Source: JAQICJ01 sp041686345
Lineage (GTDB): Bacteria; Myxococcota_A; Polyangia; HGW-17
Length of the DNA stretch: 19,243 bases
Assembly (NCBI GenBank): GCA_041686345.1
Contig: JAWLEA010000057.1
Coordinates: 1 to 19,243, forward strand
Direction of reading: 5' to 3'
Each line of letters starts with the position of its first letter. Within the stretch, counting starts at the first letter, position 1. The position numbers were made by a program, and so were the translations under genes. Under the pieces are notes generated by a model, which did no database searches, had not been told where the DNA came from, and was given only the letters and a program-made list of their open reading frames with translations. Positions 8,601 through 15,386 of the stretch are shown piece by piece.

Positions 8601-11600
8601 ATCTGTGCCTTCATGCATGCAGATTCCCAATGTGTAGACGGCAGTTGTGTAATGGGAGATTGCGATACGAACTGGTATGATTTTAACGACGATCCCAGTG
8701 ATGGTTGTGAGCAAAGCTGTGTAATTTCCAGTGGCGGGCAGGAGATTTGCGACGGGGTTGACAACGACTGCAACGGAATAATTGATGATTACTGGGTTCC
8801 GCCAGCCGCAGGCGGCCAGGGACACTTCCTGGACGATCCGATGAATTGCGGCGAGTGCGGACGGGTTTGTGCTTTTCCCAACGGGGAAGGCAGTTGTGAT
8901 AACGGCGATTGTGTTTTAAGCAGTTGTCAGGCCGGCTATGCAGATGCAGACGGAGTTTCTGGCAATGGCTGTGAGTGCATTATTACCGGCACAGACGATT
9001 CTACCTGCGACGGGGTTGACAACGACTGCGACGGTCAGACAGACGAAGATGCCGGCGGGGAAGAATGTTATACGGGCGCGGGCTGTGTGGACAACGGCGA
9101 CGGCAGTTTTACCTGTACAGGACAGTGTGCCACCGGTACTGCAATCTGCAGCGGCGGCCAGACCCAGTGTCAGGGTCAGACAGGTCCCGAGTTGGAAATC
9201 TGCGACGGATTGGACAACGATTGCGATGGTCAGATTGACGAAGGCTACGATCTTCAGATTGATGTCAATAACTGTGGCAGTTGCGGTAATCAATGTTCTT
9301 TGCCCAATGCGGTTACCCGCTGTGAAGGGGGTAATTGTGTCATCTCTTTTTGTTCACAAAATTATCACGATTTAAACGGCCTGGCATCAGATGGTTGTGA
9401 ATATAATTGCACCTTGAGCAACAGTGGGATAGAGCGCTGCGACGACGGCATCGACAACGATTGCGATGGCACAATTGATGAATTCAATTCGGACAGCGAT
9501 GTTAACAATTGTGGTAGTTGCGGTTACTCGTGTTCTTCCCATGCTCCTTCCAATATGGACGTCACGGGTTGCAGCAGCGGCATTTGCCAATATACTTGTG
9601 CCAACAACTATTACGACTATGATGGCAATAGTTCCAATGGTTGTGAATATTTCTGTGCCGAGAGTAATGGTGGAGTAGAAGCTTGCGACGGGGCTGACAA
9701 CGATTGCGATGGTCAGACAGATGAAGGCTTCGACAAAGAAACAGATGTCAACAATTGTGGCAGTTGCGGCTATTCGTGCAGTAGTAATGCTCCTGATAAT
9801 ATGCAAGTAACCGGATGCTCCGGTGGCGTCTGCCAATACAGTTGCCAAAGCGGTTATTACAATCTCGACGGTTTGCAGACCAACGGCTGTGAGTATGCTT
9901 GTACGGAAAGCAACAGCGGCGTAGAAATCTGCGATGGATTGGACAACGATTGCGATGGTCAGACAGACGAAGATGGGGCGGGCCTTTCTCTGACTCAGAG
10001 TTGTTATACCGGTCCTGCGGGTACCGAAGGAGTCGGAGTTTGCAACAGTGGCACCGAGACTTGCAGCGAAGGAGTTTGGGGCAATTGCCTAGGTGAAGCC
10101 CTTCCTGGCACCGAAAGTTGCGACGGGGCTGACAACGATTGCGATGGCAGCATAGACGAAGATTTCGATCAGAACACGGATATTTTGAATTGCGGCGGTT
10201 GTGGCAACTCCTGTTTTTCCAGTGCCCCGGCCAACACCAACGCCACCGGCTGTTCCGGCGGCGTTTGCCAATATAGTTGCAAGCTCAACTATTACGATCG
10301 CAACGGCGATATTTTGAGTGATGGTTGCGAGGAATTCTGTGAAATGACCAATGGCGGGGTAGAACGCTGCGATGATGGTATTGACAATGATTGCGACGGC
10401 GTAGTGGACGAATTTGATAGTGATAACGATGTCAACAATTGCGGCAGCTGCGGTTATTCCTGTTCTGCCAATGCTCCTGATTACATGGATGTAACCGGTT
10501 GCAGTGGCGGTGTCTGCCAATATGTCTGTGCCAGCAATTACCACGATCTGGACGGTTCAAGTTCCAACGGCTGTGAATATTATTGTTCGCCAAGTAATGG
10601 CGGCACAGAAGTCTGCGACGGTGCCGACAACGATTGCGACGGCAACATAGACGAAGACTTTGATACTAATACAGATTTGGATAACTGCGGCAGTTGCGGC
10701 TATTCATGCAGTAATAATGCTCCTGATAATATGCAGGTAACCGGCTGCTCCGGTGGCGTTTGCCAATACAGTTGCCAAAGCGGTTATTACAATCTCGACG
10801 GCTTGCAGACCAACGGCTGTGAGTATGCTTGTACGGAAAGCAACAGCGGCGTAGAAATCTGCGATGGATTGGACAACGATTGCGATGGTCAGACCGACGA
10901 AGACGGGGCGGGTCTTCCTCTGACTCAGAGTTGTTATACCGGTCCTGCGGGTACCGAAGGAGTCGGAGTTTGCAGCAGTGGCACCGAAACTTGTGGCAGT
11001 GGCAGTTGGGGCAGTTGTCTTGGCGAATCCCTTCCCGGCACTGAAAGTTGCGATGGCGCAGACAATGATTGCGATGGCGATATAGATGAAGATTTCGATC
11101 AAAATACGGATATTCTTAATTGTGGCGGCTGCGGCAACTCCTGTTTTTCCAGTGCCCCGGCCAACACCAATGCCACCGGCTGCTCCGGCGGTGTTTGCCA
11201 ATATGTTTGTGTCAGCGGTTATCACGATGTAAACGGAGATATAAATGACCCATTGGGAGATGGTTGTGAATACGCCTGTGATCAGGCAGCACCCGACGGA
11301 ACAGAGTATTGCAACGATGTTGATGATGATTGTGATGGCGATATAGACGAAGCGACTGATCTTGTTCCTCCGCCATCAGGTTATTGTAAAACAGGAGGTG
11401 GTTGCGGTGCTGTTGTGAATTCTTATTGTGAACTGTTCGAAGGAGATAAGCAATGGGTCTGTGATTATCCCTCTCAGGTTGAAAGAATGTCCGGAAGTCC
11501 TAACGAAGTGGCTTATTCTGAATCTTTGTGTGATGATTATGACAACGATTGCAATGGTCAAGTTGATGAGGATTTTCTACCCATCAAGGGTGATCCCTGT

Positions 11601-13337
11601 TCAGATGGAGATTACGGTTTGTGTGAAGGGACTGGAACTGTTGTTTGCAAAGCTGATTTAAGTGGTACAGAATGCAATATTACTTCCAAGCAGTCTCCCC
11701 AACCTGAAATTTGCGATGGAGTTGACAACGATTGTGACGGCAAAACGGACGAAGGTCCCTGGGATGCCGGTTCTAATCCTTCTTATGTGGAAGATGCAGT
11801 TGAAACAATAATCGTAAATGGTTATGAAGTGCAGATTTACAAATATGAGGCTTCCCGCTCCACCGCTACTTCGTCCTCGGCAGGAATTGGCAATACCCGT
11901 TCCTGTTCAAAAGCAGGAGTCAAACCCTGGAACAGGGTCACCTATCTGCAAGCTCAGCGTGCTTGCTCCAAATCCGGAATACGCCTTTGCACAGCTGATG
12001 AATGGTATGCCGGTTGTGAAGGTGGAAGCGGATATCTCTATCCTTACGGCAATACCTATGATGGACTGAATTGTAATGGTGTCGATTATGGTGTCGACGA
12101 TGTTATCAATACCGGGGACGCCAACCAGTGTTACAACAGCTCTTCTTCAACTTGGGACATGAGTGGGAATCTCAAGGAGTGGACTTCCGAATACCGGGGA
12201 CAAAGTGAGTTGAACAAAAGACTTTATACTGTTCGTGGCGGGAGTTTTTATGATCACAATTCAGGTTTGACCTGTGATTTTACCAGCTCTGTCTATGTGG
12301 AAAGTGTTTTTACCGACAACGTTGGCTTCCGTTGTTGTACAACCTGTGGCAACGGTACTGTTGATGCGGGCGAACAATGTGATGACGGCAACAGGGTCGA
12401 TGGAGATGGTTGTGATTATATGTGTGCTTCCGAAGCAGGGCAAACTTGCGGCAACGAAATCGTAGAAGGCAGTGAAGAATGTGATGACGGCAACAGAATT
12501 GCCGGCGATGGCTGCTCCCCTGCTTGTTTTGATGAGCCCGAACCCATTTGCGGAAATGGAGTCATTGAGTCAGATGAAGAATGTGACGACGGCAATACAA
12601 TTTTGAATGATGGTTGTGAATATTGTCAGATAACTCCAATCTGTGGAGATTCAAATGTGGAAGCCCCTGAACAGTGTGACGATGGTAATACCAATAATGG
12701 TGACGGTTGTGACAGTGATTGCCAGTGGGAACCGGTTAATTGTGGTGGTCAGATGGATAGCTATGGTTATGAGATGTGTGAAGGAACCTTGGGATTTACT
12801 GATATTCGCGGTACAGGAACCAAATTAGGTAATGCTGATGATAATGTTTATTCTTTCGGTCTTTCCTTCAATTTCAGTTTATACGGTACTGCCTACAATT
12901 CCATTGATGTCAATACCAATGGAAATATCAATTTCCAAAGCAACAGCAGTTATTCCAATAATTCGCTGCCTACTGGTACCTACACCATGGTAATTTCACC
13001 CCTGTGGGATGATCTTAACTCTTCCAATCAGTCCACTCAGGGTGTGTGGGCTCAGAACTTTGGCACTTCACCAAACAGATACACTGTAATCCAGTGGTAT
13101 ACCGAACACTATTCCTCTTCAGGGGAAGTCATGTTTGAAGTTATTCTCCATGAAAATGGTGACATGGACTTTATCTATAGCGATGTTTATTTCTCCAATT
13201 CTACTTACGATTATGGTGCCAGCGCCACTGTGGGTATCCAGGGGTCTTCAACTGCCTCAGATGGATATTATCTCCAATACTCCTACAATTCAGCCTCCCT
13301 CAACAACGGCATGTCCCTGACTTTCCATCATCCTTGA
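5655..13337 (+). CDS. Giant Cys-rich MopE-repeat protein, probably two proteins joined in frame
   Basis: One open frame of 2,560 codons. Its only early start is a TTG inside the vWA gene with no signal peptide, so the first residues are not a credible natural N-terminus. Order of parts: partial MopE motif at the vWA junction; nine MopE motifs CDGxDNDCDGxxDE (5850-7340; Pfam Cu-binding_MopE family); EGF-like DPC..V.C..G..C repeats to about 8130; a Cys plus transmembrane plus Arg tail (8166-8276) of MYXO-CTERM type; then Met875 (ATG at 8277) with a lipoprotein signal, fifteen more MopE motifs with NCGSCG..C and NGCEY spacers, a FGE/sulfatase-modifying-factor-like domain, four DUF4215 repeats and a C-terminal beta domain. 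If translation starts at 8277, the second protein has 1,686 residues. The role is probably structural or adhesive at the surface; metal binding is known for the MopE name-giving protein but not shown for such arrays. Confidence 0.85.
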   Translation: MWWRSGFSCDGNIDGFSVSCYPGGVSGCAETSPGIFSCEGICSSGLQVCTDGSFGSCTGAVTPQTEVCDGVDNDCDGQIDEELGSTTCGLGVCEHTVQNCVGGTAQSCDPMEGSSPEICDGLDNDCDGQIDEGLAQDCYPGGTAGCTETSPGVFSCDGICQVGTSVCSAGSWGSCQGSIIPNTEVCNNLDDDCNGLVDDNVERACYTGPEGTEGTGECTGGTQTCSSGSWSVCTGEVKPGPEVCNGLDDDCNGSIDDMGSTTCGLGVCEHTVQNCESGTSQTCDPMEGASAELCDGLDNDCDGQVDGLSSGCYPAGDSGCSWDSGSGSYICEGTCSPGLQFCPVNGDGTWGACQGASTPVEELCDNLDNDCDGQIDEDLEQFCYPPGSGPDTGCEETGDGSWICTGECTVGLRQCSSGSWTSCQGLTVPTSEICDGLDNDCDGEVDENSDIPGMGEPCGGVGVCAPGIRACINGQVVCEGGGEPQPGLCDGLDNNCNGLVDEAEEIADDPAMGAPCGETVGECQQGQNECIDGEVVCVGGVVPTEEICNGLDDNCDGVIDNGELCSGNEICYEADCRPLCDPSEEQSCGAGYSCIEVDLSEENGGGTEDICYPQLAPCGGVYCNENEVCREGTCVNPCLDEPCADYESCIVNRYSGQVGHENEPEYYCVDTSCSSATVNCPSGKLCIEHECVDDPCSAIDCEHGSEYCVRTGCESGSSECTASCSPIPYCDSHEKWDAASESCVSDPCHGVECESGEICLEGSCESNPCLGVYCDQDQQCIGGECISDPCSRLSCPFYTSCTIDPLDGSAWCQPNEGVWEPGVQGDSMTTTGGGLFSCSSTSSESSHSEGYLGGLFLLLLLVVHRFRRFFRFLFMTKAQGRSSLLISGLLVTGLVFSGGCDYKEYTLSEEGHLNIPDGGTDADVEDVEDVEEDADSCVPSEEVCDGVDNDCNGIVDDYWTSSEEGGEGHFADDIFNCGSCGNICAFMHADSQCVDGSCVMGDCDTNWYDFNDDPSDGCEQSCVISSGGQEICDGVDNDCNGIIDDYWVPPAAGGQGHFLDDPMNCGECGRVCAFPNGEGSCDNGDCVLSSCQAGYADADGVSGNGCECIITGTDDSTCDGVDNDCDGQTDEDAGGEECYTGAGCVDNGDGSFTCTGQCATGTAICSGGQTQCQGQTGPELEICDGLDNDCDGQIDEGYDLQIDVNNCGSCGNQCSLPNAVTRCEGGNCVISFCSQNYHDLNGLASDGCEYNCTLSNSGIERCDDGIDNDCDGTIDEFNSDSDVNNCGSCGYSCSSHAPSNMDVTGCSSGICQYTCANNYYDYDGNSSNGCEYFCAESNGGVEACDGADNDCDGQTDEGFDKETDVNNCGSCGYSCSSNAPDNMQVTGCSGGVCQYSCQSGYYNLDGLQTNGCEYACTESNSGVEICDGLDNDCDGQTDEDGAGLSLTQSCYTGPAGTEGVGVCNSGTETCSEGVWGNCLGEALPGTESCDGADNDCDGSIDEDFDQNTDILNCGGCGNSCFSSAPANTNATGCSGGVCQYSCKLNYYDRNGDILSDGCEEFCEMTNGGVERCDDGIDNDCDGVVDEFDSDNDVNNCGSCGYSCSANAPDYMDVTGCSGGVCQYVCASNYHDLDGSSSNGCEYYCSPSNGGTEVCDGADNDCDGNIDEDFDTNTDLDNCGSCGYSCSNNAPDNMQVTGCSGGVCQYSCQSGYYNLDGLQTNGCEYACTESNSGVEICDGLDNDCDGQTDEDGAGLPLTQSCYTGPAGTEGVGVCSSGTETCGSGSWGSCLGESLPGTESCDGADNDCDGDIDEDFDQNTDILNCGGCGNSCFSSAPANTNATGCSGGVCQYVCVSGYHDVNGDINDPLGDGCEYACDQAAPDGTEYCNDVDDDCDGDIDEATDLVPPPSGYCKTGGGCGAVVNSYCELFEGDKQWVCDYPSQVERMSGSPNEVAYSESLCDDYDNDCNGQVDEDFLPIKGDPCSDGDYGLCEGTGTVVCKADLSGTECNITSKQSPQPEICDGVDNDCDGKTDEGPWDAGSNPSYVEDAVETIIVNGYEVQIYKYEASRSTATSSSAGIGNTRSCSKAGVKPWNRVTYLQAQRACSKSGIRLCTADEWYAGCEGGSGYLYPYGNTYDGLNCNGVDYGVDDVINTGDANQCYNSSSSTWDMSGNLKEWTSEYRGQSELNKRLYTVRGGSFYDHNSGLTCDFTSSVYVESVFTDNVGFRCCTTCGNGTVDAGEQCDDGNRVDGDGCDYMCASEAGQTCGNEIVEGSEECDDGNRIAGDGCSPACFDEPEPICGNGVIESDEECDDGNTILNDGCEYCQITPICGDSNVEAPEQCDDGNTNNGDGCDSDCQWEPVNCGGQMDSYGYEMCEGTLGFTDIRGTGTKLGNADDNVYSFGLSFNFSLYGTAYNSIDVNTNGNINFQSNSSYSNNSLPTGTYTMVISPLWDDLNSSNQSTQGVWAQNFGTSPNRYTVIQWYTEHYSSSGEVMFEVILHENGDMDFIYSDVYFSNSTYDYGASATVGIQGSSTASDGYYLQYSYNSASLNNGMSLTFHHP
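5679..5697 (+). other. Junction of vWA frame and MopE-repeat frame
   Basis: TGCGACGGCAACATAGACG occurs here and again at 10635-10653, where it encodes the end of a normal MopE motif (CDGNIDE). Here the vWA frame reads it as 'AATAT-stop', while the repeat frame reads CDGNID and continues into CYPGG. No MopE similarity exists before this stretch in the repeat frame. The shared 19 bases make this a likely recombination or misassembly point. Confidence 0.7.
5850..7340 (+). repeat. MopE repeat array 1, nine copies
   Basis: Nine motifs of the form (E)xCDGxDNDCDGxxDE at irregular spacing, separated by Cys-containing linkers such as CYPGG..GC.ETSPG..SC.G.C and STTCGLGVCEHTVQNC. The STTCGLGVCEHTVQNC block occurs twice, near 5905 and 6430. 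Motifs 3, 4, 8 and 9 use DDDC, DDNC or DNNC in place of DNDC. Asp/Asn spacing resembles calcium-binding loops; family naming comes from copper-binding MopE of Methylococcus. Confidence 0.9.
7341..8130 (+). other. EGF-like Cys-rich repeats
   Basis: About a dozen short disulfide-type units of the form DPC..V.C..G..C..G.C, for example DPCHGVECESGEICLEGSC and NPCLGVYCDQDQQCIGGEC. Such units are common in secreted proteins of Myxococcota-like bacteria. They sit between the MopE array and the sorting tail, as a stalk would. Confidence 0.75.
8166..8276 (+). other. MYXO-CTERM-like sorting tail, lacking a stop codon
   Basis: A Cys codon at 8166 is followed by a Ser/Gly-rich stretch, a hydrophobic segment (GYLGGLFLLLLLVV) and an Arg cluster (HRFRRFFR). 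This is the layout of C-terminal MYXO-CTERM anchors, which normally end a protein within a few residues. Here the frame continues. A stop in the +1 frame (TGA 8278-8280) overlaps the next ATG as ATGA, the usual operon overlap, so a one-base error or mutation upstream would explain the missing stop. Confidence 0.65.
8277..8354 (+). other. Internal start and lipoprotein signal peptide of second MopE protein
   Basis: ATG at 8277 opens MTKAQGRSSLLISGLLVTG, a basic then hydrophobic segment ending S-G-G-C with Cys26 as candidate lipid site, followed by an acidic linker. This is a complete N-terminal export signal in the middle of the long frame. No Shine-Dalgarno sequence is visible, which would fit translational coupling to the upstream gene. 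It implies a separate 1,686-residue lipoprotein spanning 8277-13337. Confidence 0.7.
8421..8447 (+). repeat. Three tandem 9-bp units GATGTAGAA
   Basis: Three exact copies encode (DVE)3 in the acidic linker after the lipidated Cys. It is a small in-frame minisatellite that can change linker length without breaking the frame. Confidence 0.85.
8479..11760 (+). repeat. MopE repeat array 2, fifteen copies
   Basis: Fifteen CDGxDNDCDG-type motifs. Most are followed by the spacer DVNNCGSCGxxC...A...CxxGxCxxxCxxxYxDxDGxxxNGCEYxC, unlike the spacers in array 1. The ninth motif and the fifth have an extra residue (CDDGIDNDCDG). At the DNA level the core GACAACGATTGCGATGG recurs with little change, so the array is prone to recombination and to assembly collapse. 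Confidence 0.9.
9432..11300 (+). repeat. Tandem duplication of a 930-bp, four-motif block
   Basis: Copy A starts about 9432 and copy B about 10362. Matching landmarks (the CDDGIDNDCDG motif at 9436 and 10366; AATGCTCC at 9786 and 10716) give a constant offset of 930 bases, or 310 codons. The stretch 9786-10270 is almost identical to 10716-11200, while the block edges have diverged, for example S/P after DGAGL. Near-identity in a surface protein indicates a recent duplication or gene conversion. Confidence 0.85.
11790..12345 (+). other. Formylglycine-generating-enzyme-like (SUMF1/PvdO fold) domain without catalytic Cys pair
   Basis: Within the second protein, residues about 1172-1357. Family landmarks are PWNRVTYLQAQRAC, GIRLCTADEWYAGCEGG (usual G.RLPTEAEWE.A), YPYGNTYDGLNCNG, WDMSGNLKEWTS, VRGGSFYDH and VGFRCC. 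After GGS the two active-site Cys of FGE appear replaced by Asp and Leu, with only a more distal Cys left. The Cys in RLCT and YAGC suggest disulfides of a secreted variant. A structural or ligand-binding role is more likely than sulfatase activation. Confidence 0.85.
12340..12740 (+). repeat. Four DUF4215 (myxo disulfide) repeats
   Basis: Four copies of CGNG.(V/I)(D/E)..E(Q/E)CDDGN...GDGC...C, at about 12346, 12450, 12550 and 12640. This Cys-rich repeat is typical of extracellular proteins in Myxococcota and relatives. Confidence 0.9.
12745..13334 (+). other. C-terminal nidogen-like beta domain
   Basis: The last about 195 residues contain GFTDIRGTGTKLGNADDN, SFNFSLYGTAYNSIDVNTNG, SPLWDDLN, YTVIQWYTE, FEVILHENGDMDFIYSDV and ATVGIQG. 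This order (FYG.Y..I.VNTNG...P.WDDL...FQV.L.E.G.I.F.Y...TVGI) is seen in many bacterial surface proteins and resembles nidogen-type modules. The family name is from memory. It may be the outermost or ligand-binding end of the protein. Confidence 0.6.
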
Positions 13338-13716
13338 TGGTAGTTGTTCATTGGCTTTTCAAAATAAAAATACAGTGGGTACAAGGTGCTGCTTCTTTGT
13401 TGTGAGTGTTTAGAGTTGGGTGTTTAGTCTGTTTTGGGAGTCAAGCTCGTTGTTTTTTTAATAAAAACCAGTTTTTCTACATTGATACTGGTAGATTATC
13501 AGGATCCGGTAATATAATGATAAATTCGGTTGTCTTTGTCTTCAGAAGCCAGAAAGGAGATAGAATATGGGACAAAGGATGGTAAAACTTCCGATTTAGT
13601 GCTACACCCAATAAAGACAGCACAGATGAACTGAGGTTTAATTTCATGGTTTTCAATAAAAAGGAGAGTTTGTTGCCGAGTGAGACATTTTATAACTTGA
13701 ACAGGTCGAGGTTATT
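13338..13716 (+). other. Gene-free region before the AOR operon
   Basis: 379 AT-rich bases with no long frame. It holds CCATCA/TGATGG arms across the upstream stop codon, a possible -10 TATAAT at 13513-13518 without a well-spaced -35, an ACCAGT/ACTGGT inverted repeat (13467-13492), and an 11-codon frame with a good ribosome site (see next entry). No clear U-tract terminator was found. Confidence 0.5.
13567..13599 (+). other. Possible 10-residue leader ORF upstream of AOR
   Basis: AAGGAG precedes an ATG by 7 bases; the frame encodes MGQRMVKLPI and stops. It lies 117 bases before the AOR start. The ribosome site is better than those of the AOR and aldolase genes, so a leader-peptide role is conceivable, but such a short frame can arise by chance. 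Confidence 0.2.
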
Positions 13717-15369
13717 ATGAGCGGCGATGCCGGCTGGCTGGGTAAAATTTTAAAAATTGATCTTGCTCGAAAAACCCATAAAATTATTGAACCAAATCTT
13801 GATTTATATGTAAATTATCTAGGGGGCAGGGGACTTGCCGGTTATTTTGCTGGTCAGGATCCTGATTTTTGCAATTCCCAAAAGTCTCCTCCCCTGTTTA
13901 TTTTCGCTGGACCTCTGGCTGGAACCGCTGTTCAAGGCAGTGCTTCTACAATTTTCTTTTCCAGATCTCCACTTACCGGAGGAATTTCCTTTTCCTCATT
14001 TCAGGGAAATTTTGCCTTGGATCTTAAAAAACTCGGATTTGATGGTTTGATTATTTCAGGGGTTGCTCCGGCTCTTTGCGGTTTGAGAATTGCTCCTGGC
14101 GGGTTTGAACAGGAAATTGATCAGGATTTGGCTGAAAAGACAGCCAATCAACTGATCCGGGAGCATAATTTGGGAAGCTCGTCACTGCTGGTGGGTAAAT
14201 CGGCTCACCTGGGCATAAAATTTGCCGGTGTTATTAGTGGAAAACTCCAAATATCAGGTTCCGGCGGACTTGGCAATTTAATGGCAGAAAAAAAACTGAG
14301 TTTCATTAAATTGGAAGCAGCAAGTGAAACTGCACAAATTGCCAAGCAAAAACCCAATCCGGAAATTGAAAGAACAATTGCAGCTTCTCCCTTTCTGGCT
14401 GGCAAATTTGGCCTTAAACATTATGGCAACGGGGTTATTTTTGATTTGGCAGCTCATTATGATCTGCTCCCAACTGCCAATTTTACCGGAAGCAAATCTC
14501 CCGAGGCCTCCCAGGTAAATTCCATTACCTTGTTTCGCCAATTTTATGCCAAATCAAAATCTTGTCCCCATTGTTCTCTTGATTGCAGAAAAATCACCGA
14601 GAAGGGGCAAGTTTTTCCTGATTATTCAGCCATGGCAGCTTTTTCAACTCAAATTAACCATCATGATCCCCAACTGGTCATGACTGCATTCAATTTTTGT
14701 TTGCAAAGGGGTTTGGAACCACTTAATGCAGCTGCTGCGGTAGCAACCTGGACTGAAATCGAGGGAAAGAAATTGGCGCAATTGGAGGTTTTGGATCTGC
14801 TCAAAGAGATTGCCGAGAACAAAGACAGGGGCAGAGCCTTGAAAGCTGGGGTTGAAGTTTATGCTCAACACCGGGGCAACCCCGAGGCTGCCATGACCAT
14901 GAACAACCAGGCGATTTTTCCCATAAATCCACGTGGTGCCTGGGGAGTTGGCCTGGGATATTTGACTGCCACAGGTACCGAAGCTTTTTTCAACAGTTTT
15001 GCTTTTGGTCCTGAAATACTGGGCAAACCTGTACTGGTGGACAGATTATCTTTCGAAGGCAAAGCTCGCCTGGTCAAAGCCGGGGAAGACAAAGGGGCTG
15101 CTTCAACTTCTCTGGCTTTATGTCCTTTGCTGGCGACGACGGTTCCCTTGTCTTTTTATGCAAAAATTTTGTCAGAGTTGACAGACCACACTTGTACCGG
15201 CAATTCTTTGTTGCAAAGTGGAGAAAAAATTATAGACAATGAACGTCGGCTTAACCACAAACTCAAAGTTAAGCCGGTCAGGTTGCCTCCAAGATTATTT
15301 GACAAGAAGAATTTCACTTGGAAAAAAATGAATAAATCTCTGGATATATATAATAAATTGAGACGATAA
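13717..15369 (+). CDS. Divergent aldehyde:ferredoxin oxidoreductase-like protein
   Basis: 550 residues; classic AORs have about 600. AORs oxidise aldehydes to acids with a tungsten bis-pterin and a [4Fe-4S] cluster, passing electrons to ferredoxin. N-terminal domain marks: YLGGRGLAGYF, IFAGPLAGTAVQG, FFSRSPLTGGISF and LKKLGFDGLIISG. The cluster ligands are present: Cys283, Cys286, Cys290 (CPHCSLDC) and Cys469. Several pterin-site residues deviate from what I recall of the family: AGRGG is SGSGG (Arg to Ser182), the DxxGLD motif is LQRGLE (329-334), and the Asp five residues before the fourth Cys is Thr464. The RG..H segment after the 'DPRG' position is shortened and changed (PRGAWGVGLGYLTATGTEAFF). 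Cofactor binding may therefore differ or be lost. GAGG precedes the ATG by 5 bases. The aldolase-like gene follows after 17 bases, so they form an operon. Confidence 0.85.
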   Translation: MSGDAGWLGKILKIDLARKTHKIIEPNLDLYVNYLGGRGLAGYFAGQDPDFCNSQKSPPLFIFAGPLAGTAVQGSASTIFFSRSPLTGGISFSSFQGNFALDLKKLGFDGLIISGVAPALCGLRIAPGGFEQEIDQDLAEKTANQLIREHNLGSSSLLVGKSAHLGIKFAGVISGKLQISGSGGLGNLMAEKKLSFIKLEAASETAQIAKQKPNPEIERTIAASPFLAGKFGLKHYGNGVIFDLAAHYDLLPTANFTGSKSPEASQVNSITLFRQFYAKSKSCPHCSLDCRKITEKGQVFPDYSAMAAFSTQINHHDPQLVMTAFNFCLQRGLEPLNAAAAVATWTEIEGKKLAQLEVLDLLKEIAENKDRGRALKAGVEVYAQHRGNPEAAMTMNNQAIFPINPRGAWGVGLGYLTATGTEAFFNSFAFGPEILGKPVLVDRLSFEGKARLVKAGEDKGAASTSLALCPLLATTVPLSFYAKILSELTDHTCTGNSLLQSGEKIIDNERRLNHKLKVKPVRLPPRLFDKKNFTWKKMNKSLDIYNKLRR

Positions 15370-15386
15370 TCCTTAATGGTAGCGAA

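Noticed and set aside
5703..11225. Many long frames on the opposite strand and in other frames across the MopE arrays, some above 200 codons
   Set aside because: They are by-products of the repeated GACAACGATTGCGATGG-type core, which lacks stops in several frames. Their translations are low-complexity (TIAIVV-like runs) and have no plausible starts.
8479..11760. Regularly repeated DNA core resembling a CRISPR array
   Set aside because: The repeats vary by codon-synonymous changes, have irregular spacing and stay in the reading frame with conserved Cys and Asp. They are coding repeats, and no cas genes are present.
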